Assembly: GCA_013399855.1 (NCBI GenBank)
Contig: VXAY01002475.1
Location: 864,552 to 928,551, forward strand
Reading direction: 5' to 3'
Source of the DNA: Oxyruncus cristatus
Taxonomy: Eukaryota; Chordata; Aves; Passeriformes; Cotingidae
Length of the DNA stretch: 64,000 nucleotides
The notes under the pieces: model-generated
Seen by the model: the letters and a program-made list of their open reading frames with translations, nothing else
Told to the model about the DNA's origin: nothing
The model's database searches: none
In this document: one piece after another, positions 33,449 to 48,500 of the stretch
Numbering within the stretch: the stretch's first letter is position 1
How the letters are laid out: every line of letters starts with the position of its first letter
Made by a program: the position numbers and the translations under genes

Positions 33449-36400
33449 TGTGGGCTTCTTTTCAGTTTTTAGCAATGAAGTTACCCAAATATCCTTGGTC
33501 AGGAATGCTCCTTGCAAGGGTTCATGACAGACTAAAAATATTGTCTCTGTATTGCTTATTTTACTGCTGGAGAGAGGGGAAAAGAGACAACTTTATCTTG
33601 CTTTCTTAGAGCTGTGCTTGTATGCTTGTCCTTCCCTTAAACATCCTTCCCCTTCTCTGTAATCAGTTTTCCCAAAACTCACTACAGAGCTAATTCTCCT
33701 CCAGAAGACTTAAAGCATCTCTAAGTGCTGTTTCTGAGCTTGGCTTGTTCTGTGGGACAGCTGCCACCCCTTTCACCAGGTGCACGACTGTCAGAGTGAG
33801 GAGAGCTGCTCCCACTGAGGGTGAGAGTTCTGCCGTTTAGGGCAGAGCGGTCAGAATTCCACTGCAAATCTTCATGATAACATGATCAGTTGTGACTAAA
33901 CCTGATCTAAATGGGTGCTACCTGCAGTGCTTTTTTATCTTTTGATCAGAAACATCCAGGAATTTGTGTGTCAGCTGAGACCATCAACAGCTGAAGACTG
34001 TTCATATTTTTCCTCAATAATCAGAATTCTAGCAGCACTTCGGAAGCATTCAGCCAAAGAGAAGTGAGGTTGTTTTACTTGCCCTGAAAATTCTAGAAGA
34101 GGTTTTAGATAAACTTTCTGCATAAACTTATTTATATGAGCTTTTTATATGCAGCAAAACTAACAATTGCTGAAAATTGAAAATCTTCCTTTGCATTTTT
34201 CCTGCAGTTTTGGATAAGCTGTTAAATATACTATCATTAAAACCCGTTAAATATGGCTTAATTTGGACAAAAAAAAAATCCCTAATTATTATGAATTTGC
34301 CAAAGATGACAAGAACGAAAGGCCTTCCCCCGAAGTGCTGTATTTCAGGACCCTGGTTTGTAAACCTAAGAACCCATAAAAACTCTCGGGACCATGACTT
34401 TCAAAGTGGGACAACACAGGGTTTGTGTGTGTATGTGTGCAGTACACTTGTGGGACTGCAGCACACCCCTGCTCTCTGGGGAGTCAGCACAGGGTGGGTT
34501 TCTGTATCACATCCTTCAGGAGAGCTGGCCAGGAACTGGGGCAGAATCAGCCCAGCAAACCTAATCAGAAATGTGGGCTGATGAGAGTCTAAACTCTTCA
34601 GTGGCATACAAGGATTTCTTTATTGTAACTTGCGTCAGAAAGTGGCTTTAGAACAGAACTTCCTGCGTACAAACAACCCCACTACCCCAAACAAACAGAA
34701 AGGCAGAGGAATTGTTACCTTCTGCTAAATAGCAAATTATAGGGATATCTTCAGTTTCAAGGAAACAGTTTTAGGCTCAGACATTGCTTTTTTTTTTTTT
34801 TTCCATTTCTTCCCCCTTTTCACTTCACGTATTCCACATAAGCAGCAAGTTCTAAAGGAATATGGTATTCTATTTTTTTGTTTGTTTTTGTTTGTTTTGT
34901 TTAGGTTTTTTACCACCAAACTTAAGCAGATAAAATAGAGTTTTCGTTCTTGAATTACTACCTTCCATAGAAAACTTTGTCCTCTTTCTTCATTAAGAAA
35001 TCTAGTGTACAGTGGTATTTTTACAGCTGTCTGGACCTTTTGGACAATTTGAAATATGAATGCATAGTAAAAAGTGGTATTTGGTTCTGTCACAGTAGAA
35101 TAGCTATTCTATGCCCACTTGAGCATTGTTCTTCCCATGATGGATCATCATCAATGTTCAAATGATGGATTTTCCCTCCAGGTCATCACTGCGTAGAATA
35201 GCAGGGCTGCATTGCTCTTTCACTGGAATCAGATAATTTTTAAGTGCATGTTTTTATTTAGAAATATATTGAATGCACTCACACTACAGTAGGAAGATTA
35301 GAATTCCTTAGGGAGACATTTAAAACTATTTCCATGCTGGTAATCACGAAGGCTTTTCCTTGATTGAGCGGTAACTACAAGTACTTAGGAGCTGGTAGCA
35401 AGTGTTGGGCTACAGAGAAGAGAGAGACATTAAATGTCAGTGTACAGATGCAGAGCTCACTCTTGATCTGGAACACATTGCCATGGTTTTAGTTTTAGAC
35501 CTTTTCTAAGTACAGGCTACTGATTGAGCCAGACTTCATGGTGACCAAGTGCTTCATGTAAGTTTTGGTTTCCTAAGAAAGAAAGAGTCCTCAGGTCTGT
35601 TGACTACACCTGTGAAAAGAGCTGGCTGGGTACCTGTGAGCCCTGTTTGTTTTTCTTCTGTCATGGCTCTTATTTTTTGACTTAATGATTATCTCATTTT
35701 TAAAAGCTGCCCACACAGCAGCATAACAACTTTCTCTTCTTTGTCCATGCTTTTTTCCCCCCCACCTGCTAAGAGGTCAAGCCTTGCAGAAGAAAAATTG
35801 CCACATGAAGCATCCCACTGACCTCTACACCAATCTGAACTCCCTCATACAGTTCATCTGTTATATTGATGGACAGTCATGGTTGCAAGTAGAAGATGCC
35901 CATCATTTCTTGTGTTTGCTGGCAGAGAGAATGAATCATATTACTGGGATAATGAACCATTTAATGGCTTGTGTGTTGATTTATCAGAGCGTGCTGGAGA
36001 GACCAATTTAAAAATATAAAGCCATAAGTCACAGTGTGGCTGCATATGGCCCGTTGAGGCTGCTTGGCTGCCTTACCATGGATTGCTGTGTTAATCAAGG
36101 TGTCATCAGGGTTTGCAAGCAGTCAAGTGTTTCCATTTTGGTGTGACATTTATTCAAAACAAGATTTTTGGTTTTTCTCCCAGGTTTTGAAATAATTTAA
36201 TGTAATAAAATCAGCATTTTTGTCTTTCATGGTGAGGGAGTTTTATCCTGAGCTAAAGAAATGCACTAACAGTGGGCACAGGGACAGGCTGTACAACATG
36301 GTAATTGATGTGGTAAACTGGCACTACACTGAGTCGGCTCCTCAGTGCAAGAGTGGTAAAATTTTTATGCCCTTACTTTGGTACTTTAATAAGAAATACA

Positions 36401-39400
36401 CACATTTTAGCTTCTCAAAACAATGGCAATGCCCACTGTAAGTACTAATGATTGCAGGGAGTTCTTCCCTAGGATGACCTTTTTCCATGACTTTTCTTTT
36501 TACAGAGGTATGAATTTTATTTCTTCACTTTAAAAATACTTTCGACCTGATCTCTGGTAGAAGCTGAGGGAAGAGTATCCTGGAGTGATGCTCTTGCTTA
36601 TTAACTGTTGCAACATTAACACTGCATTTCAACTTCATGCCACTGCCTTCACCTCTCTCCGTGGAACACAGACCAGTTTCTTGACTCTTTCCAGTTAGCC
36701 CACGTTTCTTGAAGCGTGGCACCCGAATGTTGTGCTGGAGTTTTTCAGCTGAGACCTCATTAATCTGTATAGAATGGAAAGGTTCTCCCCATCTGCTCCT
36801 CACAAATTGTTCTGTACTTGCCCTCATGCAACAACTTTGGTCTTTTTACTCTTGTTCAACTTGTGATAGCCTTGGAGTCTAAGTATAAGCAGGACTTGGT
36901 GGTCTTGATGCTTAAGCACTTTCTCTTCTTTCTGTATTAGTGGCTGTTGGTTACTTCTGTTTTTTTTCATCATTCCTTGAGTTTAGAAATATTTATATTC
37001 TAGAGACTATTTTTTAACATGGCATACTCTCATTCTGAGTTCTAACCTTGTTTTACAGCATGACTGTAGTCCCTAACTTTATATCAGGTGCATCTTGGGT
37101 TAAGAGTGATTCACAAAGTTACTGACAGACCTCAGTGAAACCTTCCTAGTGTGTTCTTGACAGGTAATAATTAGTAACTGTTTCTCTCTGTGGGGTTGTT
37201 CAACCATTTTCTCTCTTATCACGCAATAGTTTTATCTTGATCTGATTTCCAAGCTTTCTTAGGACTCTCACACAAAATGCTATCAAAAAAACCTCCTGCA
37301 GACAAGTTACAGGAAACCTGATATTTACCCGCGCTATCTAGATGCTCTTGTGCACTGTTACAGAGTAAAATTAAGTTAGTTTGGCTTGGTTTGTTTTAGA
37401 AAGAAAAAAAAAAATCAATGTTGCCTGCTATATAATTGCTTTTTATCTTCAGGAATGTATTGATTGTAGTGGGGTATTTTGTTTGTTTCACTGTTGGTGC
37501 TGATGCTTTTTTTTTCTGTTTTGTTTTTTTTTCTGAATTTTTGTAGAGCTCAAATCAAGCTGTTTAATGACTTCCCCAAGTTCCCTTTTGGAAGATCAGC
37601 TCCTCATTTCCCATTTTCAGTGTTCTGGCTTGTTCTTTATCTTCCACGGATTTGCAAAGCTTACAACTAGCTTTCTTGGCAAACTGGAATATTTTAGGAT
37701 GAAATCTGTCTGGCCTAACCAGTTTAAAAACGTGAAACCAGTCAATGTACACAAACCTTGTCCGTTCTTTCCATCTGACTTTGAAGGTTTTCATGAAATA
37801 AATGCAGTGGCTGAGTTCCTGAACACATTTTGTTCAGATTTTGTTCAGACTCAGAATTTCTGTATCACAGCTGTTTCACTGTGCAAAATATTTTGCCAAA
37901 AAAGCTTAACTCTTGGCCCTCCTGTAAAACTGTTGAGCACTTCTGAATAAACTCTTATGCTTGCCCAGGGAAGTAATTCCATGTATTTGTTTCTGTCCTT
38001 GCACTGTTTGCCTGTTGGTAAGGAGACAGTGGGCCCTGGGGTTCAAGTATAAATGAATTATATGGACATTTTTCACTGGTTTCCTTTCTAATTTAGAAAT
38101 TCACAGGTTTACTGACTGAATTCTTGTCAAATAATCCTTGCAACATGTTTTCTGAATTGTCATCTATTTTTCATCTTTACGAAACACGATTTGTCGTGAA
38201 ATGTATGATAAATTTGATTAGTACAGGATCATGCAGTAAAATGTCCATAAGCTTGTTTGCTCAGAAACTGATGAAAGAAATTCAGTCTTATATGCAACAT
38301 AAAAAGGAACTTTCTGATTTTTCATAATGAGTACCTTTGTTCTGGAGAGATCAACTAATAGTAGGGTAGATGCAGGAATTAACTGCAGGATCTACAATCT
38401 GAAGTGAGCACACATTTGGATTAATAAGCATGAATCAGGCCTGGATATTTATTACTTTTCTACCATGGCCAAGGCTCATCCTTTGGACAAAGTTCAAAGC
38501 ATTATTGTTTACATGCATATTAGATTATTACTTTACTTCCTCTCTCCCAAGATGTGCTGCTCTCTGTAGTCCGGTTTTTAAGTCCTTTTTGTTTCCCTTG
38601 TAACATACTAAAATAGCTGTTAATGTCAGACAAAACAGCAAGAAGAACCACATAAAGGCCTGTTGTTAAATAAATGGAAATGACCGAGTAAGAGAGCAGT
38701 TCTTTTCCCGTCCTGATTTGGTGGCCTCTAGAGTTCAGTATAAGTGAACACTTCAGATGCAGCTAAACACAGAGCTGTGCCTAAGCAGGAGAACAAAATC
38801 AAGAGGCAGCAGATGAAAATTATTGTTAGTTTCCATAAAAATAACTCCTAGGTGTTTCAGAGTGTCAGTGTTGACAGTCACCATCTGGCAGGTAAAACTT
38901 CTGCGGAGAAGGGGCTTTCAAAGAAATTTTGCAAGTGTGAGACTGTTTACTTGCATTTACATTGGAGTTTCATTATGCTGATTATCAATAATTAGTTCCT
39001 GCATCCTGCCAATGTGGTTGACCCATTCCAGTCTGTTCTGCAAATGATTAGATCTATTTATTTACTCACTAAATGTAGTCAATACTGCCAGATCTTTGCA
39101 GTGAAATTCCTCAGCCTAATTTTGAGTTCTGGTACTCACATGGGTCCTGCACTCTGTAATCTCATGCTTTGTTTAATAACTAATGATTTATGTTTTCTTT
39201 GTGCTAATTCATTGATTTTTTTTTTTTTTTTCCTTTACCTATCCAGTTCTTGGACTGATAGTCCTTGTTAGAGGATGGGCACAGCTAATCTCCTATCTCA
39301 GCAACTTTTATTCGTGTAGTTTGCACCTACAAGTTTAGTATAATGGTGTCTAGCAAGAGTTTCTTCAAGCAGAAGCTGAAAAATAACTTGTCAGAACCAA

Positions 39401-39644
39401 CAATAGTGACAGTGATTCAGAGTAAGCCAAAAGTGGTAAGGTCTGTTTGCATGAGCTTACTGCTTTAACATCTGTGGCTCTTCAGATGACTCCCACTTTT
39501 CCTGTCACCAATACTCCCTGGATTTTGAGGAAGTAGTCTAAGTCAAGTGTGCTTGTTCATAGTGAATCTCAGGTGTATTTTGTTACCTTTGTCAATGTTG
39601 CAGTTCATTGTGCTGTATTATTTTCAGCAGACTGACACTGTTTG
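33449..39644. other. Intergenic sequence, no gene seen
   Basis: About 6 kb of AT-rich DNA with poly-T tracts and a (TTTG)-type tract near 34872-34905. Open frames at 34177, 36220 and 37567 have no recognisable domains and no supporting splice context. Confidence 0.5.
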
Positions 39645-39645
39645 A

Positions 39646-39842
39646 CAAGTCCACCAGAGGGTGGTTGGACACTGAACGGGCTCCCCAGGGCAGTGGTCAC
39701 AGCACCAAGGCTGAGAGAGCTTCAGAAGTGTTTGGATGATACTCTCAAACACGTGGTGTGACTCTTGGGGGTGGTCTTGTGCAGGGCCAGGAGTTGGACT
39801 TGATGATCCTTGTGGGTCATTTCCAACTTGGCATATTCTGTG
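39646..39842 (+). mobile_element. CR1 LINE 3' fragment
   Basis: The phrases CCCCAGGGCAGTGGTCACAG, GTTTGGATGATACTCTCAAA, GGGCCAGGAGTTGGACTTGA, TGATCCTTGTGGGTCATTTC and the tip ATATTCTGTGA are diagnostic of a 5'-truncated bird CR1 in + orientation. A T run follows. It carries a CTCF-like CCACCAGAGGGTGG at 39651-39664. Confidence 0.93.
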
Positions 39843-40286
39843 ATTTTTTTTTTTTTCCTTTTTTTCCTAAGAGTGCATGTAAATCTGTGCTGTTTACCAA
39901 AACCTCAGTGATGTGTTCTTTGTGCACAAAGAAAGGAATTTTGTAGACACCGTGGGCCCAAGAGTCTCAACTAGAATATATACATAGAAGATTGCCTTTG
40001 GCTGTGCATCAGAAAGGAGAGAAAAAAAAAAAAAAAGAGGAACAATTCCAGAATGAGTTCTGTGGAAAGAAATTTCACTTAAATTAGTAGCACAGTACTG
40101 GCTTCTAGTTACATGGATCTCAGAATTATGACTGTAATGGCAGTTTAAATTGACAGGATTTTAAATTGAAGGGATAAGTAGCAATGATGAGTGATATTTG
40201 CCAGAAGGAGAATAGAAATTGTTCTTCATTCTTCCTATGATTCAGTAAGCCTCTGGACTTGCTGTTCAATATGCAAAAGAAAACAG

Positions 40287-40302
40287 CACACACACACACA
40301 CA
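40287..40302. repeat. (CA)8 microsatellite
   Basis: Eight CA units followed by TATATCAG; potentially polymorphic. Confidence 0.9.
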
Positions 40303-42450
40303 TATATCAGCGCTCAGAGTTACTTTTTACTGAATAGTGTATGCAAATTGTAGTACGTTTATCAGATAAAAGCTGTGAATATTTCATTCCATTAGAGGGG
40401 CAGTGTGTCACTTTTCCACCCAAATGGTATTTCCTTTCAACTGCTTCTGCTGCAAAGAACATAATGGGGGGAATACAAATGGACTCAGCCCCAGCGCCTG
40501 CTTGCACAGCAACACCCAGCCATGAGCATATGCGTGTTTTTCTGTTCCTGGCTCACGGTAAATAGTGTACAAAGAACATAATCCATCAGATATGGTTGCT
40601 GATTACTGTTCAGCCTGTTTGGCAAAACCACGCTGCACTAGATTTCTTGTCTGAGGGCAGATTAAAGGTATTAATAACAAGGAACCTGATTGCAGGGGAT
40701 TTGTAGCAAGCAGCTTTGAAATCAAATGATATCCAGGGTAGTGCCTATGACAAACTGGAGATGTGCTGTGAATCCCAACATGGAGCTCATACAGAAGCTG
40801 TTGAAATTCTGAAGTGGGCAGGCTCCCACACAGACAGGAGATTGCAGCATCCAATCAGTTTAAGAGGTAATGCACAAATATATTCTTCAGGTTGAAAGGC
40901 TTCATATATTACAAACTGTAAAGGTTTTCAGACGCAGTGTTTTATGAGGTTTCAGTAATAAAATGGCTCATTTTAATCTTAACCAAAGAACTGCCAGCCT
41001 CGATAACAACACAGTATTCTTAAAAAGTGCCCAGCAATCTAATGAGAATAGCTCCTATTTGAGCAGTGCTGATGTTCCATCCCAAGGAATATTCACAGTG
41101 TCTTGATCTATAAAACTCAAACTTTCAAAGCTGCAAATGATAAACAGGACTCAGTTGCCTCTCTTCATTCCATAAATGCATCTGAGTCTGCAGCAGATTA
41201 AACATTTTGAGGGGTAAGTGGTTATGGAGAATCACTGGTATGGGCTAAAATGTATTTGGAAGCATGTCAGCTGTTTGAAATAAATGGGATACAAGAACAT
41301 TAACCACAGGTTTTTATTTGAGGACTCTGATATAAGATGGCTGCTAATTTCAGACATGTTTTGTTCCAATGGGGTACTTCAGAAATTAAAGTATTTTTCC
41401 AGGGGTTAGATCAAGTTTGTTATATCAATCTTAAGTCAAAATCTTAGCCCTTTTAACCTTATTTTGTGCACATTGCTTTAATAAATTTAACTCGGACTTC
41501 TGAAATACCCTTGAAGGTGCTTGTTACAATTCCTATAAATACAAGGAAAACAGCCTATTATTTAACTAAACCTTGTTTTTGTCCAACTAGTGAGTGCTTT
41601 TCTTTTTCAGGTCCTCAAAATATATTGCTTCTGTCAGTTGGGACACCTGCTGTGCATATCTCCTGGGGGGTTTCTGACTTTTCTTTCCTGTTTCTCCCTT
41701 CCTATCTGAGTTCGTCTCAGAATGACAGAGCCCAGAATTCACTAAATCAGCATGATTATTTAAAAAGAGCACTTTTTAAAAAGTCAGTAGCAGTCCTATG
41801 AAACTTAGGAGTAAACAATAGTTCCATTCAAGAGGATAATGTTGTAGAGTTATTTTTTGGTGTCAAATTTTAGGAACAGAAGCCATCGTTCTACTACAGG
41901 TTTACTCCTGATCTTTGGTTCGCTGAGGCCTACAATATGCAGAGGTTTTGCTAAAGCCAATGGGACTTGTGCATATGGAGTAGAATTTGTTATTTTTAAG
42001 TGACCTACTGTGTGTCAGATAATGATACATTTGGAAGGGAGGCCTCAAAAAAACCCCAAAATAACACAACGCATCAGAAAACACTCTTTGAGTGTTATTT
42101 GATTATGGATAACCCATAATTGGGTTGTCGAAAGCTGGGACACCAATGACACAGATTCCTGACTAGAAATCTTCCATGGAGTCAGCCCTCCTGTGACACG
42201 TGGGTGATGAAAGAATATTGGCTCCTACATAAGGCCAGTGCTTGGCCCCTTTGGGAATTAGCAGGAAATCGATTGTCAATGATTGTAGAAAATACCCTGG
42301 TTCTGGATCACTGAACTGACTCTAATTAATTTAAGAGACTGACAGGTCCTGGATTGTAGAGCTGCCTCACTCAGCTGACAGCAGAAAGTCAATGCAGTTG
42401 GGTAGCTGCTGTTTGGAAACTTAGAAGATTTTAGGTGTTTAAGCAATACC

Positions 42451-42519
42451 TGTTGGGGTTTTTTTGTTTGTTTTTGTTTTGTTTGGTTGGTTGGTTTTTT
42501 GTTTTTTGTTGTTGTTGTT
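42451..42519. repeat. T/G-only tract
   Basis: A 69-nt run of only T and G, with (TTTG), (TTGG) and (TTG) units. The complementary strand is A/C-only, like a degenerate A-rich tail or simple repeat. Confidence 0.85.
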
Positions 42520-45500
42520 CATCCACTTTCTTTGGCCTGCACAAATTTAAAGTTGTTTTCAATTTCAGACTATTTCTGGCATTGAGGGCTGTGCAAGTAC
42601 AGTTAGGAAGATGCAAAATGGATTATTCCGTCCTTGACTTAGATCCAAGCAGAAACACCAATATTAAATTAAATACTTTGCTGTAGCTCAAATGGAAAAA
42701 AAAAATAGACCAAAAATGTACTGTGCTGTTTATAAATCGTTGAATGTGAATAAAAATGGGACTGTGGAGTGGATGCACAGCTATTCAGCACCTGGTCATG
42801 AGGACTTTTGCAGTGTTTCTGGTCATTTCCATGATTAATATTTTTTTTTTTTGGTATCAGAAGACTGCAAATTCCCTCAGGAGTTAAGAAAATCTATGAT
42901 ACTGAAGCCAAAAGTGATGTGTAAGATTTAGAACAAGTTTAATACTTATATTCTGTATCTACAAAACAGAAATATGACAAGGATTTCTAAGTGCGATCAG
43001 AAATCTGATGCTTGACCTACTTGGTATCATCTTTGATTTTTAAGTATTTTGGAAGTTGGGAATAGGAGTTCCCTTAAGGCTGTTGTGTGGTTTTGTTTCG
43101 TTTTTTTTTTTTTTTTCCCTTATGCAGCCAGTTGACCTGAAGGTCCAGGAGCTTGTGTTTTCTGTATCATATAAAAAATTCAGTTCTTTCCATTTCTACC
43201 TGTAGGGGAAGCATTGCATCAAATGTTTTGCATCTGTTCTCCTTCGCTCTCACCACCAGCCCTCTAAATGACAGTAAGTCCCATCCTTGCATTTTTCAAA
43301 ATGAAAATTATGCATTTCCAATGCTGTTTCCTAAAGCAAATTGTGACAGTTCTCCTGGTGGTGTCCACAGGTGGCATCTGCAATGAAAAAAGGGAGAAGC
43401 AGGAACCTGCTTCCTCCCAGCAATAATAAACCTCTTAAATGACAAACCTGTAAATTCTGTAAGGAAAAGATGATTCCCCAATTGTATGTTAAAACTTAGT
43501 TTCAAACTGCAGGGTTGTTGAAGAAATTGGTTTCTACTCTGAATAATGTCTGGGAAGATGCTGCTTGTTCTAATCAGTTCTGTGCTCCTTCTGAAGAGAA
43601 AAAACCTCTCTGCTTGGAAGAAAATGCTTGCTGGAAAACTGAATGTTAAAACATAATTCAAGTGTTTAAAAAGGAAAAATCTGAAAGATGAAAAGGTATT
43701 TTCAAATAATCATCCCGTTTTGCTGTAATGTAGATACAGCATTTCTATATTCACAGGAGAACATCGGTCAATTCCACCAAATGCAGTAGTAAAAAAAAAA
43801 AAATGCCAATTTAATCAAAATTGGAGTCTTTAGTAGATGTGTCAGTGAAAAATTCATGAAATAAACATTTTATTTGGAAGTTGGAAAGATTTGTGAAAGA
43901 ACTTGCCTTAATGGAATGTTAGGATATGCTCTAATTTGAAAATTAAACTTCCAAAATGATCTCAACAGATCATGATATGTGGACTTCTTTTGGAGTTTAA
44001 AGTGTAAGAGGAACCCAACTGGTGGATGTTCTGCTTTTAAAAGCAGTGATGTTCACCTTGGTCTTTGATTCTTCCATGTCCTGTGGGTATCTAAACCATT
44101 AGAACATACCTGTCTTCTCCAATGTGTGGGACCTGCTTCAACTTGAATAAGTGAGGAAATACTCCTTGGATGAGAGGGAGAGAGGCTGAGTGTCTGTCCT
44201 GACCTTTTTCTTTAAATTTAATTATTTTTTGCTCCAAAGTCTCACTAAGTTCACTCATCTTGATGATGATGATGATGACAACAATCAGTAGCTTAAACAA
44301 GGGCCAGGCATCTGCTGACTCTTCTGATACTCCTTTGGATCACTGACCTGTTAATTATTTAACTGTTTGTAGTTGAAAAAATGTACATCAGCAGTAGATA
44401 TCAGATTTGAAATATAATCCTGATTCAGCACAACTCCAAGAAATCTATAAAGTTTGGGGGGAAAAAAAAAAAAGGCCCTGCAAGGTTTAGCTTGTGCTGC
44501 CTGTGACACTTGTAAGAGGGAAGTTTTACTTGCTGTGAAGTTCCAGAAGCAATTGCTTTGATTTGCATCCTACCTGCCTGTGGCAGGGCAGGCTTGGGCT
44601 GGGAAGGAGTGACTGCATTCCATCAAATGATAGTTGGATGTGTTGGGCCTGAAAACAAATTAAAAAGTGCTGAAGCGGTGGTGAATAAAATGAAATAAAG
44701 TGCAATAGAATTAGAGAAGGGGTTTTTAAAAGGAAGCATGAATTGTTTATGTACCTTTAAATGCTTAGTTGATGGGTGCATGGGGAACATAACTTTCATG
44801 TCATTCAGTTTTTTTAAATGCTTGTTCTTTGAAAATACCAACATATTGGAGCTTCAAGTGAAGCCAGTAAGTGTTTTAACCTTTCCAGATGTCAAAGGAT
44901 TTTTTAAACCTCCTGAAACATTCATATCACCACTGGATAAACGGGCTAGGTGTTCCTTTTTTATTAAGGAAAAATAACATCACTGTAAGGGACAGACAAA
45001 TGGTGGGAAATGAGCTTAAATCCCCACTTTGGTACTTTTAACTGCTGTTGTTGCCTCAACACAACTACTGGTACTAAATCCAATGTATGTAGAAGCATCA
45101 TGTTATTCAGCAGTGTGGTGTGATGTGGTAATTGAGCTGGTTTTGGTAAATGTGAATTTGTGATGGCTGTATGTGTCATTGTGTACTAATAAGCAAATAA
45201 CTGCCTTTTTTTATAATTGGTCTGCTTCTGCCCTTGAAAATATTTCAGCCTTAAGGAATGAAAACTAATGACAGAAAGAGGTATTGGCTACCCAGGGAGC
45301 TAAGGGTAACATAGCAATCTGATGTAAAAAATTTAATGAGCTTTCTTTTGACACTGTGATTTGTTTTAGCAAATTTTTCTAGTGAACAAGGCCAGAAGCT
45401 TTATGTAAATGAGCTTTTCTTGAAACTTGTGCTTGCCAGACAGCTGCAGGGAATGTTGGGGTGATGAAATGATACTGCACATAATGGGGTTAATGAAGAT

Positions 45501-48500
45501 TACAAGTTACTTCCTTCAGGGAGGTGTGCTCAGTTCATTTTTTTCTTTTGTTTTAAGCAAGCTTATACTGAAAGTCAGAAGTTCAAGCCTGTGTGCAAAG
45601 TATTGTGAGTATCTAAGTGGAGTTTGAGGCAACATCGCACAAATTGCAGGTGGCTAATTAGCTGTTGTGATCTCATGTGGTTCTTTGTGTCTGTACTTTT
45701 CACTGGAGAAGCCAACAGCATATGAGCAGGACTGCACCTTCCTTTAGAAATGTTTCTTGTAACTCACAGCTAAGCCAAATGATGGAAGAAGAAACTATCG
45801 GGCTCATCCCGAGGCCTGTGCATACCTTTGCAATGGTTAGACAGAATACTTAGAGAGGACAACAGAAAATCCTGCGAGTTGTTATTTAGACACGTGGGGA
45901 AAAAATCTGAAAATATAGCGATTTGAGTCTTTACATTAGTCTTTAGATTAATGAACAGCTGTAGAAAAAACTTCTGATGTGCTTATTTACCCAGGAAACG
46001 AGCAGACACACTTGAGAAAAGCCTGTTTCTGTTTAAATGGAAGCTGCCAGAAGATAGTACACTTCATGCACTTCCTATCAGCAAAGCCTTACAAAGCTCC
46101 TACCTCATGAAAATTAAATATTCTAGATACTCCTCTGTCATGCAGTAAAGTCAGATTTGAAAAGTGCCAAAGGCAGAAGTCTTCAGTGCTTTATAGAAAT
46201 TTAAAAGGAAAAATTGGAGGGAGTGACATGTGTGTTTTTGTCGTACTAGGAGAACTGTGCCCTGGACTTTTGGTTATCCAAGTGCTTGAGTCCAGATTGT
46301 TTTAAGTTTTATTTAGTGTATAAAATAAGGGAAGGGGAAGAATTGCTTGGTTATTTTGCAGAAAAATGTATCACAGTCTATTATCATCAACTGGCTTCAG
46401 AGTTGCACTGATCCTCTTTTCACTTTCGTTCGATCAGTTTGGTGTTCAGCTATCTTTAGTCCTACCTCTTTCTGTCTGATTCTCTTATGATAAATAAATA
46501 CATTTAAAGACAGTTATCTAAGTGGTAATGCTGGTGACCTTGTCTGCTCACAGGTAAAGAAGGAAGGTTAGAACAACACTTAGAATAATTCCTTTTCCTT
46601 TAGGTTAACAAACTCGTTTGTGTATCCGGTAAACACTTTAACAAAACATGTATATATTTATAAAGGAAGAATTCCAGCAGATGATCCAAATAGGAGCCTT
46701 TTCCTACCAACAGCTTTTTGAGGCTTTTGTTCATTTGGGAGTTTAAACCTCCTGTACTGAGTATTTGAAAAGATGGTGCCCACAGGAGCAAGATTATTAT
46801 GTGGAAAAGACTGTACTGAAAAGCCCCCTTAAAGCAAATCAAATATGACTGCATATGTCTGCCAATTGCTGCTTGGTTTGGATGTTTTTTAATTTTCTTA
46901 AATGACTAATCCTTAGTGCTGTGCTCATGCACGGGGTTTAAGGAAACAGGTGATAGAGGCTGTAGTAGTTCACAAGCTGAAGTAGAGCCAGAATAAAGAC
47001 AGAAGGTGTTTGTTTTGTTTTAAATGAAGCACAGTCTATGAAATGATGTACCCCGGTGACAAGGATAGATAAACATACATGTTTTGTAGTCAGCGGCCCA
47101 AGAACTAAAGCAGTTAGCAGCGCCCAAATGAAACACGAGAATTACTTACTAATGGTTTGTTGTTCAAGATAAAAGAACATTTCTAATCGGTCCTGACAAA
47201 GACTGGCAAAATGGTTTACTTGTAAAACAAAGACATGTTGTGAGGCACTCTCAGTGCAGAATCTTGGGAGCTATGTCACGAAAGAGAGGAGAAAAGCTTC
47301 AAGTACATAAACCATGACCTTCAGCTGCTGAGCAAGTTGTGTGTCTAGAACTGAATTTACAGTCTGTATTTCTACCAATTGATTCTAGAAACTACGAAGA
47401 TTTAGTGGTAACTATTGTGTATTGCATAGAAATTGTCTTTTTAGACTGTGCACTGTGTGATGTTAAGGGAGAAAACCGTAGCTGCTTCTTTGATATGAGG
47501 AAAAGATTATAAATATTATGCACACTTTAATTTAAAATGCAATTATAAGTGTAATGCATATATTTAATTTTGTTTCTAATTTGCTTAACCACTCACTCCA
47601 TATTTACAAAAAACCCACTTCTCATTTAGGTTACCATTTAAAAATTATAGTATTCTGTAGAGCACATCTAGGAAATGACCTTTCTTCACTTGAAATGCTC
47701 TAAAATTAACTTTTCATAGACTGTAAGTAGCACTCCAGAGACAGGTTCTTTAATGTATTGGTTACTGCTTTCAAAGTACTCTTAATTGCCTAAATTAATA
47801 ATGACTTTTTTCTTTGTTCCTTTGAATCACCCTCTAAAGAATTAACTCACTGGTCATCTTCTGATTACTTTTTACATTCATTATGAAATTTCAAGGAAAA
47901 AAAAAAAGGAACAGCAAGGTCACCTTCATCGTGGTTTTGTGTTTGTGAGAAAAGCAAAGTGACATGAACTCCACATAACCAGTTTTTGGGGAAAAAAACA
48001 GAGACTGCAAAAACAGGGGAACTAATTTCAGCTCTGAATGGCATCTGTGTGTGCAAAGCAGTGTGAGAACTCCTGTCTTGTTTAGTGAAAGGTGTATTTT
48101 TATTCATCTTTAAAATATTCATGTAATAACACTGTTATATTAACCGAGGCCAATACAAAAAGATTTCTGACATGATCTGAAAACTAGAGGAAAGGATAAT
48201 CCTGTTTTGTGAGTTCTGTTTATATTTTTTTAGGAATGCTAAAGTAAGGCAGATGTAAAATCTTCCCCAGTTTATTTTTTTTCCTAGCTGTAAGCTTTAT
48301 TCCATGATGTGAAAATCTGCATTGTGGGATGTATGTGGGTTTTCTCTACTCCATCTGGCAGCTCAGAAGAGAGGCAGAAAATTAGTCAGGAACTTTTATT
48401 AATCACTTGGGAATCAGCTGAGTATGTAATTAGCCCAGAACAGCTTTTTAAAATGTTGCATATAAGGTATGGTAAATCAATTCCAGCTCAATAAATCAGC

